Translations under genes and position numbers: made by a program | Shown: piece after piece, positions 52,530 to 61,493 of the stretch | How the letters are laid out: each line of letters opens with the position of its first letter | Numbering within the stretch: position 1 is the stretch's first letter | Source: Polaromonas sp. A23 | GTDB taxonomy: Bacteria; Pseudomonadota; Gammaproteobacteria; Burkholderiales; Burkholderiaceae_C | DNA: 64,000 bases | Reading direction: 5' to 3' | Assembly (NCBI RefSeq): GCF_002001015.1 | Contig: NZ_MUNO01000026.1 | Coordinates: 310,001-374,000, forward strand | The notes under the pieces: generated by a model | Database searches by the model: none | Seen by the model: only the letters and a program-made list of their open reading frames with translations | What the model was told of the DNA's origin: nothing

Positions 52530-52858
52530 CAAGCAAACAAGACACTCCGGCCGGCGGCTACAAGGTCAACCTTCTCGAATGCCCCGGCCTCAGCCCGGCC
52601 GAACGCGCTGCCGCCGAGTTGCGTTTTCGCATGGCGCTTGAGTTCGCGCTGGGTGGGCCTGACGAAGTGTTACCCACCCTCAAAACCTACATGCTGGTCC
52701 AGTCGCTCAACGACGGGCTCCCTCTTGAGAAGGATTCGGAAGCTGAAGAGCAGATCATTGCCCTGTGGCAAAACGCCGAAGCAGACGCCATTCTGGCTGC
52801 GTCTCGACCGCTCGGGAAAGACATGGGCGACGCCCGCTTTGAAATCGTGCCGGTTTGA
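52526..52858 (+). CDS. Small hypothetical protein coupled to the nuclease-like gene
   Basis: A 110-residue soluble protein (YKVNLLECPGLSPAERAAAELRFRMALEFALGG, DEVLPTLKTYMLVQSLNDGLPL). Starts inside the stop codon of the preceding gene, so translational coupling is likely. No recognised domain. Confidence 0.65.
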   Translation: MTSKQDTPAGGYKVNLLECPGLSPAERAAAELRFRMALEFALGGPDEVLPTLKTYMLVQSLNDGLPLEKDSEAEEQIIALWQNAEADAILAASRPLGKDMGDARFEIVPV

Positions 52859-52989
52859 ACCTCTCTTGGGCGCCTGACTGAACAGGGTTTGTTTCCTTCC
52901 GATAACGGATAACGCGCCCCGGCAAACCCTAGTGCCGTCAGCGGCCGGGCTCGGTTAACGTCTGCTCCATCAAAACCGCAAAACAATTC

Positions 52990-54507
52990 ATGAAATCCCT
53001 GACCGGCCTGGACGCAACCTTTCTCTACCTTGAAACCCCCGAGATGCCCATGCACGTGGGTTCGCTCAATCTGTGCGAACTGCCTGCCGGTTTCAAGGGC
53101 AGCTTTCACAAGGCTGTGAAAGAGCACATCGGAAGGCGCATGCACCTTGCGCCTGTATTCAGCCGCAAGCTGGTGTTCATGCCGTTTGACTTGGGTCACC
53201 CGCTGTGGGTGGAGGCCGATGTGGTGGACATCGATTTTCATATACGGCGTGTGCCCTGCTCCGCGCAAAAGCCGATGACGCTGGCGCAAGCGCACACCAT
53301 GGTGGCCAAGCTGCACAGTGAGTTGATTGACCGCGCCCACCCGCTGTGGGAGTTTTATGTCTTTGACGCAATCAAGCTGCCTTCGGGTGAACGCGTTGGT
53401 GGCTTTTTCTCGAAAATCCACCATGCGGCGCTGGACGGCAAAGGTGGCGTGATGCTGGCCAACGCGATGCTGGACATGGGGCCGGTGCCGCGCGAAGTCC
53501 CGCCGCCCGACCCGGCGCGGCGCGGCAAAACGGCGGCGGACCTGAAGATCGGCAAGATGATTGGCTCGGTGTTTTCTAACTCACTGGCCCAGGTGGCCAA
53601 GCTGGCCAAGTCCCTGCCCGCTGCAGCCGGCACCTTGGGCAGCACGCTGGCCAAACAGTCGATGCAAGGCGACGGTGGCCGGCCGAAGATGCCGATGAAG
53701 CTGGCGCCGAAAAGCCCGTTCAACACCGGCGTCACGCAGGGCCGTGTGTTTGTCGCGGCCAGCGTGCCATTGGCCGAATGCAAGGCCATGGGCAAGGCCG
53801 TCGGCGGCAGCTTCAACGACGTGGCGCTGTGGATCTGCTCCACCGCACTGCGCAGTTACTTGGCTAATCACGGCGGTGTACCAAGCAAATCGTTGGTCGC
53901 GGCCATGCCGGTGTCGCTGCGCGAAGCGGGCGCAAGCAATGCCGCCGAGCTGGGCAACCAGGTCAGCATGAGCCTGGTGGAGCTGGGCACTCACCTGGCC
54001 CATCCGCTCAAACGCATGAACGCCATCATGGCTTCCACCGCCAAGGTGAAGACATCGATGCAAAGCCTCAAGGGCCTCTTGCCAACGGACTACCCGTCAC
54101 TGCTGGCACCCTGGCTGGTGGGCGGCGCGGCCAAGGCAGCGCTCAATGCCTACGGCAAAACCGGCCTGGCGAGCCGCCTGCCCATGGTGGCCAACCTTGC
54201 CATCTCCAACGTCCCGGGCCCACCGGTGGCCTTGTACCTGGCGGGTGCGCGCATTTTGAGTTTTCACCCGCTGTCCATCGTGCTGCACGGGCTGGCGCTG
54301 AACATCACTATTCAGACCTATGCGGGGCATGTCGACTTTGGCATCGTCGCCGGTAAAAAGGCCTTGCCGCAGGCGCAAGACCTGGCGCAGGCCATTGAAG
54401 ACGCCTTCCAACAGGCGCAGGCCCTGCTGGGGGCTGCACCGGCAACTGCCGCATCACCTACGAGGCAGGCAAGCCCAGTGAAAACCCGTAAGACTACTGT
54501 CGCCTAA
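52990..54507 (+). CDS. Wax ester synthase/diacylglycerol acyltransferase family protein
   Basis: A 505-residue WS/DGAT enzyme, expected to acylate fatty alcohols or diacylglycerol using acyl-CoA for storage lipid. The catalytic HHxxxDG motif is His144-His145...Asp149-Gly150 (KIHHAALDGKGG). Also seen are LTGLDATFLYLET at the N terminus, SFNDVALWICSTALR and ANLAISNVPGPPVALYLAGA. A Pro/Ala-rich linker near residue 170-190 and a basic Ala-rich C-terminal tail are less conserved. It precedes a lipase-like gene by 85 bases, consistent with neutral-lipid turnover. Confidence 0.92.
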   Translation: MKSLTGLDATFLYLETPEMPMHVGSLNLCELPAGFKGSFHKAVKEHIGRRMHLAPVFSRKLVFMPFDLGHPLWVEADVVDIDFHIRRVPCSAQKPMTLAQAHTMVAKLHSELIDRAHPLWEFYVFDAIKLPSGERVGGFFSKIHHAALDGKGGVMLANAMLDMGPVPREVPPPDPARRGKTAADLKIGKMIGSVFSNSLAQVAKLAKSLPAAAGTLGSTLAKQSMQGDGGRPKMPMKLAPKSPFNTGVTQGRVFVAASVPLAECKAMGKAVGGSFNDVALWICSTALRSYLANHGGVPSKSLVAAMPVSLREAGASNAAELGNQVSMSLVELGTHLAHPLKRMNAIMASTAKVKTSMQSLKGLLPTDYPSLLAPWLVGGAAKAALNAYGKTGLASRLPMVANLAISNVPGPPVALYLAGARILSFHPLSIVLHGLALNITIQTYAGHVDFGIVAGKKALPQAQDLAQAIEDAFQQAQALLGAAPATAASPTRQASPVKTRKTTVA

Positions 54508-54592
54508 GAGACCCCACTAGAGAAGCCTCTCTCTACAAAAGCTACCCGCCACCCCAATACTGTTGCTGGTAAGAACAACAGAAAAACAAGCA

Positions 54593-55441
54593 ATGCTCCC
54601 CACCATGGCACGACCGGAACCAAAGCAGTCAGCGCAAAAGCAGTCAAAAAACCAGCAGCAAGAGCTGCACGACGGACCGCCACCTAACGCCTGGCTGCTG
54701 GCGCTGGAGTTTCGCGCCATCTGGGAGTTTGGCGCGCTGTTGCCTGCCTGGCCCATGCTGGCCCGGGCACCGCGCGGCGACGGCCACGGTGTGGTGGTCT
54801 TCCCTGGCCTCTCAGCCAATGACGGCTCCACCATCCCATTACGCCGCTACCTGGACTCCCTGGGCTACCAGACCGGCGGATGGGAGCAAGGTTTTAATTT
54901 TGGCCCCCGTGCGGGGGTGCTGGAATCGGCCAGGGCCGGTGTCAAGCGTGCTTTTGACAGCAGCGGGCGCAAGGTCAGCTTGGTTGGCTGGAGCCTCGGG
55001 GGGGTGTATGCCCGTGAACTGGCCAAGGAGCTGCCGCACATGGTGCGCGGCGTCATTACGCTCGGGTCCCCGTTTGCCGGTTCACACAAGTCCACCAACG
55101 CCTGGCGCATTTACGAGTTGGCCAGCGGACGCAAGGTCGCTCGAGAAACAGAGAGCTACGACCTACCGACGGCACCACCGGTGCCGACCACCAGCATTTA
55201 CTCCCGCAGCGACGGCATCGTGGCCTGGCAAGGCAGCGTGCAAAAACCTGCCTCCCACAATCCGCAAACCGAAAACATCGAGGTGGTGGCCAGCCATATC
55301 GGCCTGGGCGTGAACCCAAGCGCCTGGTGGGCTGTGGCCGACCGGCTGGCTCAGCCCGAAGGCCAGTGGCAGCCGTTTGACCGCCCAGGCTTGTTCGGGC
55401 TCAAGAGCTTTATCTACCCGGACCCACAGCGTCCGGCCTGA
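54593..55441 (+). CDS. Alpha/beta hydrolase, lipase-like
   Basis: A 282-residue alpha/beta-hydrolase. The oxyanion strand is VVVFPGLSANDGST, the nucleophile elbow GWSLGG with Ser134, the Asp candidate is in SIYSRSDGIV, and the His is in VVASHIGLGVN. ITLGSPFAGSHKSTNAWRIYE resembles PGAP1/esterase-like lipases. An N-terminal basic Gln/Lys-rich region precedes the fold; no signal peptide. Downstream of the wax-ester synthase gene. Its 3' end overlaps the convergent membrane-protein gene by 32 bases. Confidence 0.82.
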   Translation: MLPTMARPEPKQSAQKQSKNQQQELHDGPPPNAWLLALEFRAIWEFGALLPAWPMLARAPRGDGHGVVVFPGLSANDGSTIPLRRYLDSLGYQTGGWEQGFNFGPRAGVLESARAGVKRAFDSSGRKVSLVGWSLGGVYARELAKELPHMVRGVITLGSPFAGSHKSTNAWRIYELASGRKVARETESYDLPTAPPVPTTSIYSRSDGIVAWQGSVQKPASHNPQTENIEVVASHIGLGVNPSAWWAVADRLAQPEGQWQPFDRPGLFGLKSFIYPDPQRPA

Positions 55442-55784
55442 ACGCGCGGCCCAGCAGGGCCAGCGCCGGCGGCAGCAGCAACCAGGTGCCCGAGCGCGGC
55501 ATCAGCAAGAGCACCAGTCCCACCACGAGCAGCATGCCAGCGCCCATTGGCAAGGGCGGCGGAACATGCGCTTTCTCCAGACTGTCGACCAGTGCGCCTA
55601 CCACCAACAGGAGCAGGCCTGCGATCAGGAACCAAGCGGCATGCCCGCGTGCTACATCACCGGCCACCACATCGAAAACGCCTGCCCCCAAGATATCGAC
55701 CCAAGCGGCGTGGTGTTTAACCATTGCCACGGGCATGTGCACAACGCCGACGGCCATGATCCAGCGGCCTATCCATCTTTTCAT
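55410..55784 (-). CDS. Small membrane protein (DUF6463-like)
   Basis: A 124-residue protein with four hydrophobic segments (WIGRWIMAVGVVHMPVAM, WFLIAGLLLLVVGALV, GMLLVVGLVLLLM, LLLPPALALL). The pattern WIGRW...GVVH, a ‘HAAW’ turn and conserved glycines resemble DUF6463. AGGAAG precedes the ATG at 55784; the frame upstream to 55922 is rejected. It is divergent from the AraC gene at 55879, which may control it. Function unknown. Confidence 0.65.
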   Translation of the reverse strand: MKRWIGRWIMAVGVVHMPVAMVKHHAAWVDILGAGVFDVVAGDVARGHAAWFLIAGLLLLVVGALVDSLEKAHVPPPLPMGAGMLLVVGLVLLLMPRSGTWLLLPPALALLGRAFRPDAVGPGR

Positions 55785-55878
55785 TTCGCTTCCTTTCAAT
55801 AGAAGCCGCCACTGTGCCCGCGTGACCACGCGCCGTCTTGAACGATTCCGGCATTCCGCTGCTGTACGATCCGGGAAC

Positions 55879-56730
55879 ATGCCGCCACCCGAGAACGACT
55901 TCGCTGCCACGGCCCGGGTCATCGCGCCGACTACACCACTCGCCTCGTGCGTGCGCGCCTATGTCATTCGCAACACCACGGGTCGCACACCGTTGCCGCC
56001 AGCACAGCGCCTGAACCGCTTTCCGGCTTCGCCGATGTGCAGCATCAGCTGGATCATCCAGGGCGAGGTGATGGCGCTGGAAACCGGGCTGCCCACACCA
56101 CGAGCAGCATTGGGCGGACCGCAGACCCAGCCGCGCGTCAGCCAGAACCCGGGACCGGTACATGTCTTCATCGTGTTGTTCTTTCCGCAGGCCTTGCATG
56201 CGCTGACCGGGCTGGACATGTCACGCCAGGTTGACCGTTTCGTCGCGTTGGGCGACGTGCTCGATGGTCCCTGGCTCGCGCTGTCGCAGCAAGTCTTAGC
56301 CGCCGCGGACGACGCCACGCGCGTGGCCTTGATCGCGAACTTCCTGGAACCACGCTGGCAGGCAGCGCGCAGCGCCGGAGCGGCGCCCGGCAGCGTGCTG
56401 GGAGATTGGGTGAACAGCCTGGCGATCCATGTAGCGGCTTCGGGCTGGGGCCGTAGCGCGCGCAATATTGAGCGGCGCATCAAGATCTGGGCCGGCCAGC
56501 CCTTGCGCGTCCTGCGCCGCTACCGACGCGCCGAGCGATCCTTACTGGAAAGCCGCGCCGACCTGGAAGCGGGCACCGTCTCCTGGGCGGAGGCGGCCGC
56601 CCAGGGCGGGTATGCCGACCAGCCGCACCTGAGCCGCGAGGTGCGCGCCATCACCGGCCTGCCGCCGGGCGAACTGGCGCGGCGCATCAGGGACGACGAA
56701 AGCTACTGGGTCTACCAGATCTGGTCTTGA
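55879..56730 (+). CDS. AraC-family transcriptional regulator
   Basis: A 283-residue regulator. The N-terminal domain (PLASCVRAYVIRNT ... PASPMCSISWIIQGEV) is the ligand-sensing half of a DUF6597/AraC type. The C-terminal HTH region contains LRRYRRAERSLLESRADLEAG and SWAEAAAQGGYADQPHLSREVRAITGLPPGEL. ATG 55879 was chosen, as the 131 residues upstream in frame are antisense to the membrane protein gene. Divergent neighbour at 55784 is the likely target. Confidence 0.82.
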   Translation: MPPPENDFAATARVIAPTTPLASCVRAYVIRNTTGRTPLPPAQRLNRFPASPMCSISWIIQGEVMALETGLPTPRAALGGPQTQPRVSQNPGPVHVFIVLFFPQALHALTGLDMSRQVDRFVALGDVLDGPWLALSQQVLAAADDATRVALIANFLEPRWQAARSAGAAPGSVLGDWVNSLAIHVAASGWGRSARNIERRIKIWAGQPLRVLRRYRRAERSLLESRADLEAGTVSWAEAAAQGGYADQPHLSREVRAITGLPPGELARRIRDDESYWVYQIWS

Positions 56731-56740
56731 GCTTGGCGGC

Positions 56741-57286
56741 TCAAGCCTTCTTGGCCTGTTCCCGGTTGTAGTTGGCGATGCCGTCGGTGATTTCCTTGTG
56801 GGCCGATTCCGTGCCTTCCCAGCCGTTGATCTTGACCCACTTGCCTTCTTCCAGATCTTTGTAGTGCTCGAAGAAGTGCGCAATAGTTTTCAGGCGCAGC
56901 GGGTTCATGTCTTCAGGCTTTTGCCACTGGGTGTACAGCGAGCATTTCTTGTCGACGGGAACCGCCAACACCTTGCCGTCTTCGCCGGCTTCGTCGGTCA
57001 TCTTCAAAATACCGATGGCGCGGCAGGTGACGACCACGCCGGGAATCAATGGCACCGGCGTGATCACCAGCACATCCACCGGATCACCGTCACCGCTCAA
57101 GGTTTTGGGCACATAACCGTAGTTGGTCGGGTAGTGCATGGAGGTGCTCATGAAGCGGTCGACAAAAATGGCGCCGGATTCCTTGTCTACTTCGTACTTC
57201 ACCGGGTCGGCGTTCATCGGAATTTCGATGATGACGTTGAAAGCTTCGGGGGCGTTTTTGCCGGGGGTAACTTTATCGAGGGACAT
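56741..57286 (-). CDS. ppa: Soluble inorganic pyrophosphatase, family I
   Basis: A 181-residue cytoplasmic enzyme hydrolysing PPi to two phosphates. Family I signature [12 protein letters not shown] (metal-binding Asp triad), [29 protein letters not shown] at the N terminus and [13 protein letters not shown] before it. Transcribed away from the membrane H+-pyrophosphatase gene 228 bases upstream, so both PPi-hydrolysing systems share one intergenic region. Confidence 0.96.
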   Translation of the reverse strand: MSLDKVTPGKNAPEAFNVIIEIPMNADPVKYEVDKESGAIFVDRFMSTSMHYPTNYGYVPKTLSGDGDPVDVLVITPVPLIPGVVVTCRAIGILKMTDEAGEDGKVLAVPVDKKCSLYTQWQKPEDMNPLRLKTIAHFFEHYKDLEEGKWVKINGWEGTESAHKEITDGIANYNREQAKKA

Positions 57287-57514
57287 GGTCTCTTTGTGTT
57301 GAAGTAATGAAAAAAGTAAAAGGATCAGTTGGTATTTACCCTCATTTTACTGATTCACACCTGACGCTTCGCCAAGTTGTCACGTTTTGGCGTTAAATTT
57401 CAAAGGTTGGCCAATCGTCTCCACGCATGTTGAGAGCAACGAGGAAGCAACGCAGCGGGGGCACCGCTAGCGTGGCGCCCCCTCCAAGCGAAAAACAACG
57501 TAGGAGATTTCTCT

Positions 57515-59737
57515 ATGACAGGCAACTCAGCGCTCATTCTTGCGCTCATTTGCGGACTGGTCGCCGTAGCTTACGGTTTCTGGGCCCGCAGCTGGATTCT
57601 TTCCCAGGACGCCGGCAACCCGCGCATGCAGGAGATCGCAGCCGCGATCCAGACCGGCGCCGCCGCCTACCTGGCGCGCCAATACAAAACCATTGCCATC
57701 GTCGGCGTCGTGCTGGCGATCCTGATCGGCATTTTCCTGGACGTACCCAGCGCTATCGGTTTTGTGGTCGGCGCCGTGCTTTCCGGCGCCTGCGGCTTCA
57801 TTGGCATGAATGTCTCGGTGCGCGCCAACGTGCGCACCGCGCAGGCCGCCACCAAAGGCATTGGCCCCGCGCTTGACGTCGCTTTCCGCGGCGGCGCCAT
57901 CACTGGCATGCTGGTGGTCGGCCTGGGCCTGCTGGGCGTCACGGCGTTCTACTGGTTCCTCGTCGGCAACGGCAACTACAAGCCCGACAGCAACCTGGCC
58001 GCCTTGCTGAACCCGCTGATCGGTTTTGCCTTCGGCTCCTCGCTGATCTCCATCTTCGCCCGTCTGGGCGGCGGCATTTTCACCAAGGGCGCTGACGTCG
58101 GCGCCGATCTGGTGGGCAAGGTCGAGGCCGGTATTCCGGAAGACGACCCACGCAACCCGGCCGTGATTGCCGACAACGTGGGCGACAACGTCGGCGACTG
58201 CGCCGGCATGGCTGCCGACCTGTTTGAGACCTACGCCGTCACGCTGATTGCCACCATGGTTCTGGGCGCCCTGCTCGTCACCAACGCCGGCACCAGCGCG
58301 GTGGTGTACCCACTCGCGCTCGGCGCGGTGTCCATCATCGCGTCCATCATCGGCTGCTTCTTCGTGAAGGCCTCGCCCGGCATGACCAACGTGATGCCAG
58401 CGCTGTACAAAGGCCTGGCCGTCGCCGGCGGCCTGTCGCTGATCGCGTTTTACTTCGTCACCACCTGGCTGATCCCCGACAACGCCATCAAGGCCGCTGG
58501 TTCGCAGATGGCCCTGTTCGGCGCCTGCGCCGTTGGCCTGGTGTTGACTGGCGCGTTGGTCTGGATCACCGAGTACTACACCGGCACGCAGTACGCACCG
58601 GTCAAGCACATTGCCCAGGCATCAACCACCGGGCACGGCACCAACATCATTGCCGGCCTCGGCGTCTCCATGCGCTCGACCGCCTGGCCGGTGATTTTTG
58701 TGTGTATCGCGATCTGGGTTTCGTTCTACCTCGCCGGTCTGTACGGCATCGCGATTGCGGCCACATCCATGCTGAGCATGGCCGGTATCGTGGTGGCACT
58801 GGACGCTTACGGCCCCATCACCGACAACGCCGGCGGTATCGCTGAAATGGCAGACATGCCGGCCAGCGTTCGCGACATCACCGACCCGCTGGACGCCGTG
58901 GGCAACACCACCAAGGCCGTGACCAAGGGTTACGCCATCGGTTCCGCCGGCCTGGCTGCGCTGGTGCTGTTTGCCGACTACACCCACAAGCTCGAAGCCT
59001 ACGGCCGGGCCATCACCTTCGACCTGAGCAACCCGATGGTTATCATTGGCCTCTTCATCGGCGGCCTGATTCCCTACCTCTTCGGCGCCATGGCAATGGA
59101 AGCCGTGGGCCGCGCAGCCGGTGCAGTGGTGGTTGAAGTACGCCGCCAGTTCCGCGACATCAAGGGCATCATGGACGGCACGGGCAAGCCCGAGTACGAC
59201 ACCGCCGTCGACATGCTGACCACCGCGGCCATCAAGGAAATGATGATCCCCTCGCTGCTGCCTGTGGTGGTGCCGATTCTTGTCGGCCTGCTGCTGGGGC
59301 CCGCAGCGCTGGGCGGCCTGCTGATGGGCACCATCGTGACAGGTCTTTTCGTGGCGATCTCGATGTGCACCGGTGGCGGCGCCTGGGACAACGCCAAAAA
59401 GTACATTGAAGACGGCAACCACGGCGGCAAGGGTTCCGAGACGCACAAAGCCGCTGTGACCGGTGACACCGTGGGCGACCCCTACAAGGACACGGCCGGC
59501 CCGGCCATCAACCCGCTGATCAAGATCATCAATATCGTGGCGCTGCTGATCGTGCCGCTGATGATGAAGTTCCACGGCGGCACCGCCAATGCAGCACCGG
59601 CCACCCCTGTGGCAGCCCCCGCTGCGATGAGCGCACCGGCCGCACCTGTGGCAACACCCGTGGCACCGGCCATGCCCGCACCGGCGCCCACCCAGGCGCC
59701 GGCGGCAGCGGCTACGCCGACGCCAGCCACCAAATAA
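57515..59737 (+). CDS. hppA: K+-insensitive pyrophosphate-energised proton pump
   Basis: A 740-residue membrane pyrophosphatase with about 16 helices. The catalytic/metal motifs are [40 protein letters not shown], and [24 protein letters not shown]. Lys467 in [10 protein letters not shown] is the residue that replaces bound K+ in K+-independent enzymes. The last 50 residues are an Ala/Pro-rich tail ([20 protein letters not shown]) not found in most HppA, of unknown role. TAGGAG precedes the ATG. A terminator follows. Confidence 0.96.
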   Translation: MTGNSALILALICGLVAVAYGFWARSWILSQDAGNPRMQEIAAAIQTGAAAYLARQYKTIAIVGVVLAILIGIFLDVPSAIGFVVGAVLSGACGFIGMNVSVRANVRTAQAATKGIGPALDVAFRGGAITGMLVVGLGLLGVTAFYWFLVGNGNYKPDSNLAALLNPLIGFAFGSSLISIFARLGGGIFTKGADVGADLVGKVEAGIPEDDPRNPAVIADNVGDNVGDCAGMAADLFETYAVTLIATMVLGALLVTNAGTSAVVYPLALGAVSIIASIIGCFFVKASPGMTNVMPALYKGLAVAGGLSLIAFYFVTTWLIPDNAIKAAGSQMALFGACAVGLVLTGALVWITEYYTGTQYAPVKHIAQASTTGHGTNIIAGLGVSMRSTAWPVIFVCIAIWVSFYLAGLYGIAIAATSMLSMAGIVVALDAYGPITDNAGGIAEMADMPASVRDITDPLDAVGNTTKAVTKGYAIGSAGLAALVLFADYTHKLEAYGRAITFDLSNPMVIIGLFIGGLIPYLFGAMAMEAVGRAAGAVVVEVRRQFRDIKGIMDGTGKPEYDTAVDMLTTAAIKEMMIPSLLPVVVPILVGLLLGPAALGGLLMGTIVTGLFVAISMCTGGGAWDNAKKYIEDGNHGGKGSETHKAAVTGDTVGDPYKDTAGPAINPLIKIINIVALLIVPLMMKFHGGTANAAPATPVAAPAAMSAPAAPVATPVAPAMPAPAPTQAPAAAATPTPATK

Positions 59738-59763
59738 AAGAAGAAAAAGCCACGCTTTACTTC

Positions 59764-59788
59764 GGCCCGCTTCGGCGGGCCTTTTTTA
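59764..59788. terminator. Rho-independent terminator between hppA and the tetR-type gene
   Basis: GGCCCGC TTC GGCGGGCC hairpin followed by TTTTTT on the plus strand, 27 bases after the hppA stop. It overlaps the 3' end of the convergent TetR gene by a few bases. Confidence 0.9.
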
Positions 59789-60427
59789 TGGCTGCGGCCC
59801 GGCCAACACGGCACGCACCAGCGCGCTGCACGCGGGTGTGAGCGTGGCCAGCTCTGCAGTACGGTTGCCCTCGATGGCCTGCAGCACCAGTTCATTGATG
59901 CCGCCCACCACCGCCATGGCCATGGCCGCTGTCAGCGACTCGTCCTGCGGGCTGTGCTGGTGGCCGGCGTGAACGACCTGCACCACAAAGTCGGCCAGTT
60001 CCTGGTTCATGCGGCGCCGTACCTGCAGGCCTTCAGCGCCAAGGCCGAGGATTTCAATAAAAAGGGTACGCAGCAACGCCGGGTTGCTGGCCAGGCAGCC
60101 CAGGTAGGCATTCAGCGCGCGGTCGACCTGCGTCTCCCAGTCGCGGCTGGGATCAATGGCTTCCTTCAGCACCTTGAACGCCCCATGGCTGGAGGCCACA
60201 TAAAGCGCAATCAGGCAGTCTTTCTTGGTGGCAAAACATTCGTAGAAGGTGCGCTTGGAAACGCCGGCTTCACGCACGATGTCTGCCACCGTAGTGTCGG
60301 CGTAGCCCTTCAGGGCCACGCTGTACGCCATGCCTTCAAGCAGGCGGGAGCGGTAGGCGGTGACGGGATCGCGGTCCAGGGACGCGACTTCAGGCGGTAT
60401 TGGGTCGGTGCGCATTGTTAAAACCAT
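59786..60427 (-). CDS. TetR-family transcriptional regulator
   Basis: A 213-residue repressor. The N-terminal HTH (residues about 35-65) is TTVADIVREAGVSKRTFYECFATKKDCLIALY; the C-terminal ligand-binding domain is all-helical. The ATG at 60427 has AAGGGG upstream; ATG 60415 is an alternative. It is divergent from a metal-dependent hydrolase gene. The 112-base gap contains two 18-bp perfect operators that are its likely binding sites. Confidence 0.88.
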   Translation of the reverse strand: MVLTMRTDPIPPEVASLDRDPVTAYRSRLLEGMAYSVALKGYADTTVADIVREAGVSKRTFYECFATKKDCLIALYVASSHGAFKVLKEAIDPSRDWETQVDRALNAYLGCLASNPALLRTLFIEILGLGAEGLQVRRRMNQELADFVVQVVHAGHQHSPQDESLTAAMAMAVVGGINELVLQAIEGNRTAELATLTPACSALVRAVLAGPQP

Positions 60428-60459
60428 ATCACCCCTTGGAACCTGGTATGAATACTTGT

Positions 60460-60477
60460 TGGTACTTGACAGTACCA
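60460..60477. promoter_or_regulatory. TetR operator O1 overlapping the -35 box
   Basis: TGGTACT TGAC AGTACCA, perfect 7-bp arms with a 4-bp centre. It covers the -35 hexamer (60466-60471) of the hydrolase promoter. Confidence 0.75.
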
Positions 60478-60494
60478 CAAGCTCACCCTATAGT
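60466..60494 (+). promoter_or_regulatory. Sigma70 promoter of the TetR-controlled hydrolase gene
   Basis: TTGACA (perfect -35) and TATAGT (-10) with exactly 17 bases between them; the expected start of transcription is near 60501, at the edge of operator O2. Confidence 0.8.
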
Positions 60495-60501
60495 CAGCCC
60501 A

Positions 60502-60519
60502 TGGTACCCTCCGGTACCA
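60502..60519. promoter_or_regulatory. TetR operator O2 at the transcription start
   Basis: TGGTACC CTCC GGTACCA, the same 7-4-7 architecture as O1, centred 42 bases downstream of O1 (four helical turns). It would place repressor across the initiation site. Confidence 0.75.
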
Positions 60520-60539
60520 AACTATCGACCGGAGAAGAC

Positions 60540-61364
60540 ATGAGCGAACTTGTGGTGCGCCGCCTGCTGATTGACCTTGAAACGCCGTTGCCGCGCCATT
60601 GGTGCGAAGGCGATACGTTTCGCACGGCCTTTTTCAATGCGCTCTCGATGAGTTTTCCGGTCGGTGAACAGTTTTTCATTGATTCTGTGCGCAACGGCCT
60701 GAAAGCCCTGCCCGCCGAATTGCAGGACAAGTACAAAGCGGAAGTCCAGGGTTTCATCGGCCAGGAAGCCACCCACCGCCGGATTCACAGCCTGTTCAAT
60801 GGGCACCTCGAAAAGCAGGGCCTGGTCAACGACTGGGCGCCCCGCGCCGAGCGCAACATGCAGTTGCTTGCCGACACCAATCCGCTTCATGCACTGGCAA
60901 TCACCGCCGCCAACGAACATTTCACCGCGATTCTTGCCGAGTGGATGCTGCGCAACCATGACATGCTCGACGGCTGCGAGCCGCGCCTGAAAACCATGTG
61001 GCTGTGGCATTGCGCCGAAGAGTCGGAGCATAAAAATACGGCCTTCGATGTGTACACCGCGCTCGGCGGAAGCCACGAGTGGCGCATCAAGTGGTTCCGC
61101 CGAATCACCACCGTGTTCTTGACCGACACCTTGCGCCAGACCGTCAACAACCTGCATCACGACGGTACCTTGTGGCAATGGCGCACATGGAAAAGCGCGG
61201 CCGCTTTCCTTTTTGGCCAGCGCGGCCTGGTGCGCCAGACCTTCAAGCCCTGGCGCGAATACCTGCGTGAAGGCTTCCACCCCGACCAGCAGGCCAGCGA
61301 GCTGTCGGCACGTTGGCTGACAGACAACATCAAAGCGTATACCGCTGTCGGCGCTGCAACCTGA
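60540..61364 (+). CDS. Putative metal-dependent hydrolase (PF10118 type), ferritin-like
   Basis: A 274-residue soluble protein. Helical segments carry carboxylate/His pairs characteristic of a di-iron or di-metal bundle: GFIGQEATHRRIHSLFN, ITAANEHFTAILAEWML and WLWHCAEESEHKNTAFDVY. This matches the predicted metal-dependent hydrolase family PF10118, whose substrate is unknown. GGAGAAG precedes the ATG. The strong promoter with two operators implies tight repression by the divergent TetR protein and induction by an unknown ligand. A family A repeat and then an aldehyde dehydrogenase follow. Confidence 0.85.
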   Translation: MSELVVRRLLIDLETPLPRHWCEGDTFRTAFFNALSMSFPVGEQFFIDSVRNGLKALPAELQDKYKAEVQGFIGQEATHRRIHSLFNGHLEKQGLVNDWAPRAERNMQLLADTNPLHALAITAANEHFTAILAEWMLRNHDMLDGCEPRLKTMWLWHCAEESEHKNTAFDVYTALGGSHEWRIKWFRRITTVFLTDTLRQTVNNLHHDGTLWQWRTWKSAAAFLFGQRGLVRQTFKPWREYLREGFHPDQQASELSARWLTDNIKAYTAVGAAT

Positions 61365-61393
61365 ATTGCCACGCTTCGAAGGCGGTTTTATCT

Positions 61394-61440
61394 GCTATCT
61401 ATTTTGTAGCATGCCGCGCCCGTTAAATAAGGGCTGAGCC
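61394..61440 (+). repeat. Dispersed repeat family A, copy A12
   Basis: Core GCTATCTATTTTGTAGC, tail GCGCGCCCGTTAAATAAGGG then CTGAGCC; one of the closest copies to the consensus. Confidence 0.85.
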
Positions 61441-61493
61441 CCGATTGGGCCTGACATCCGGTCGCGGGCGTGTTTTCACGCAAAATCGCAGGC

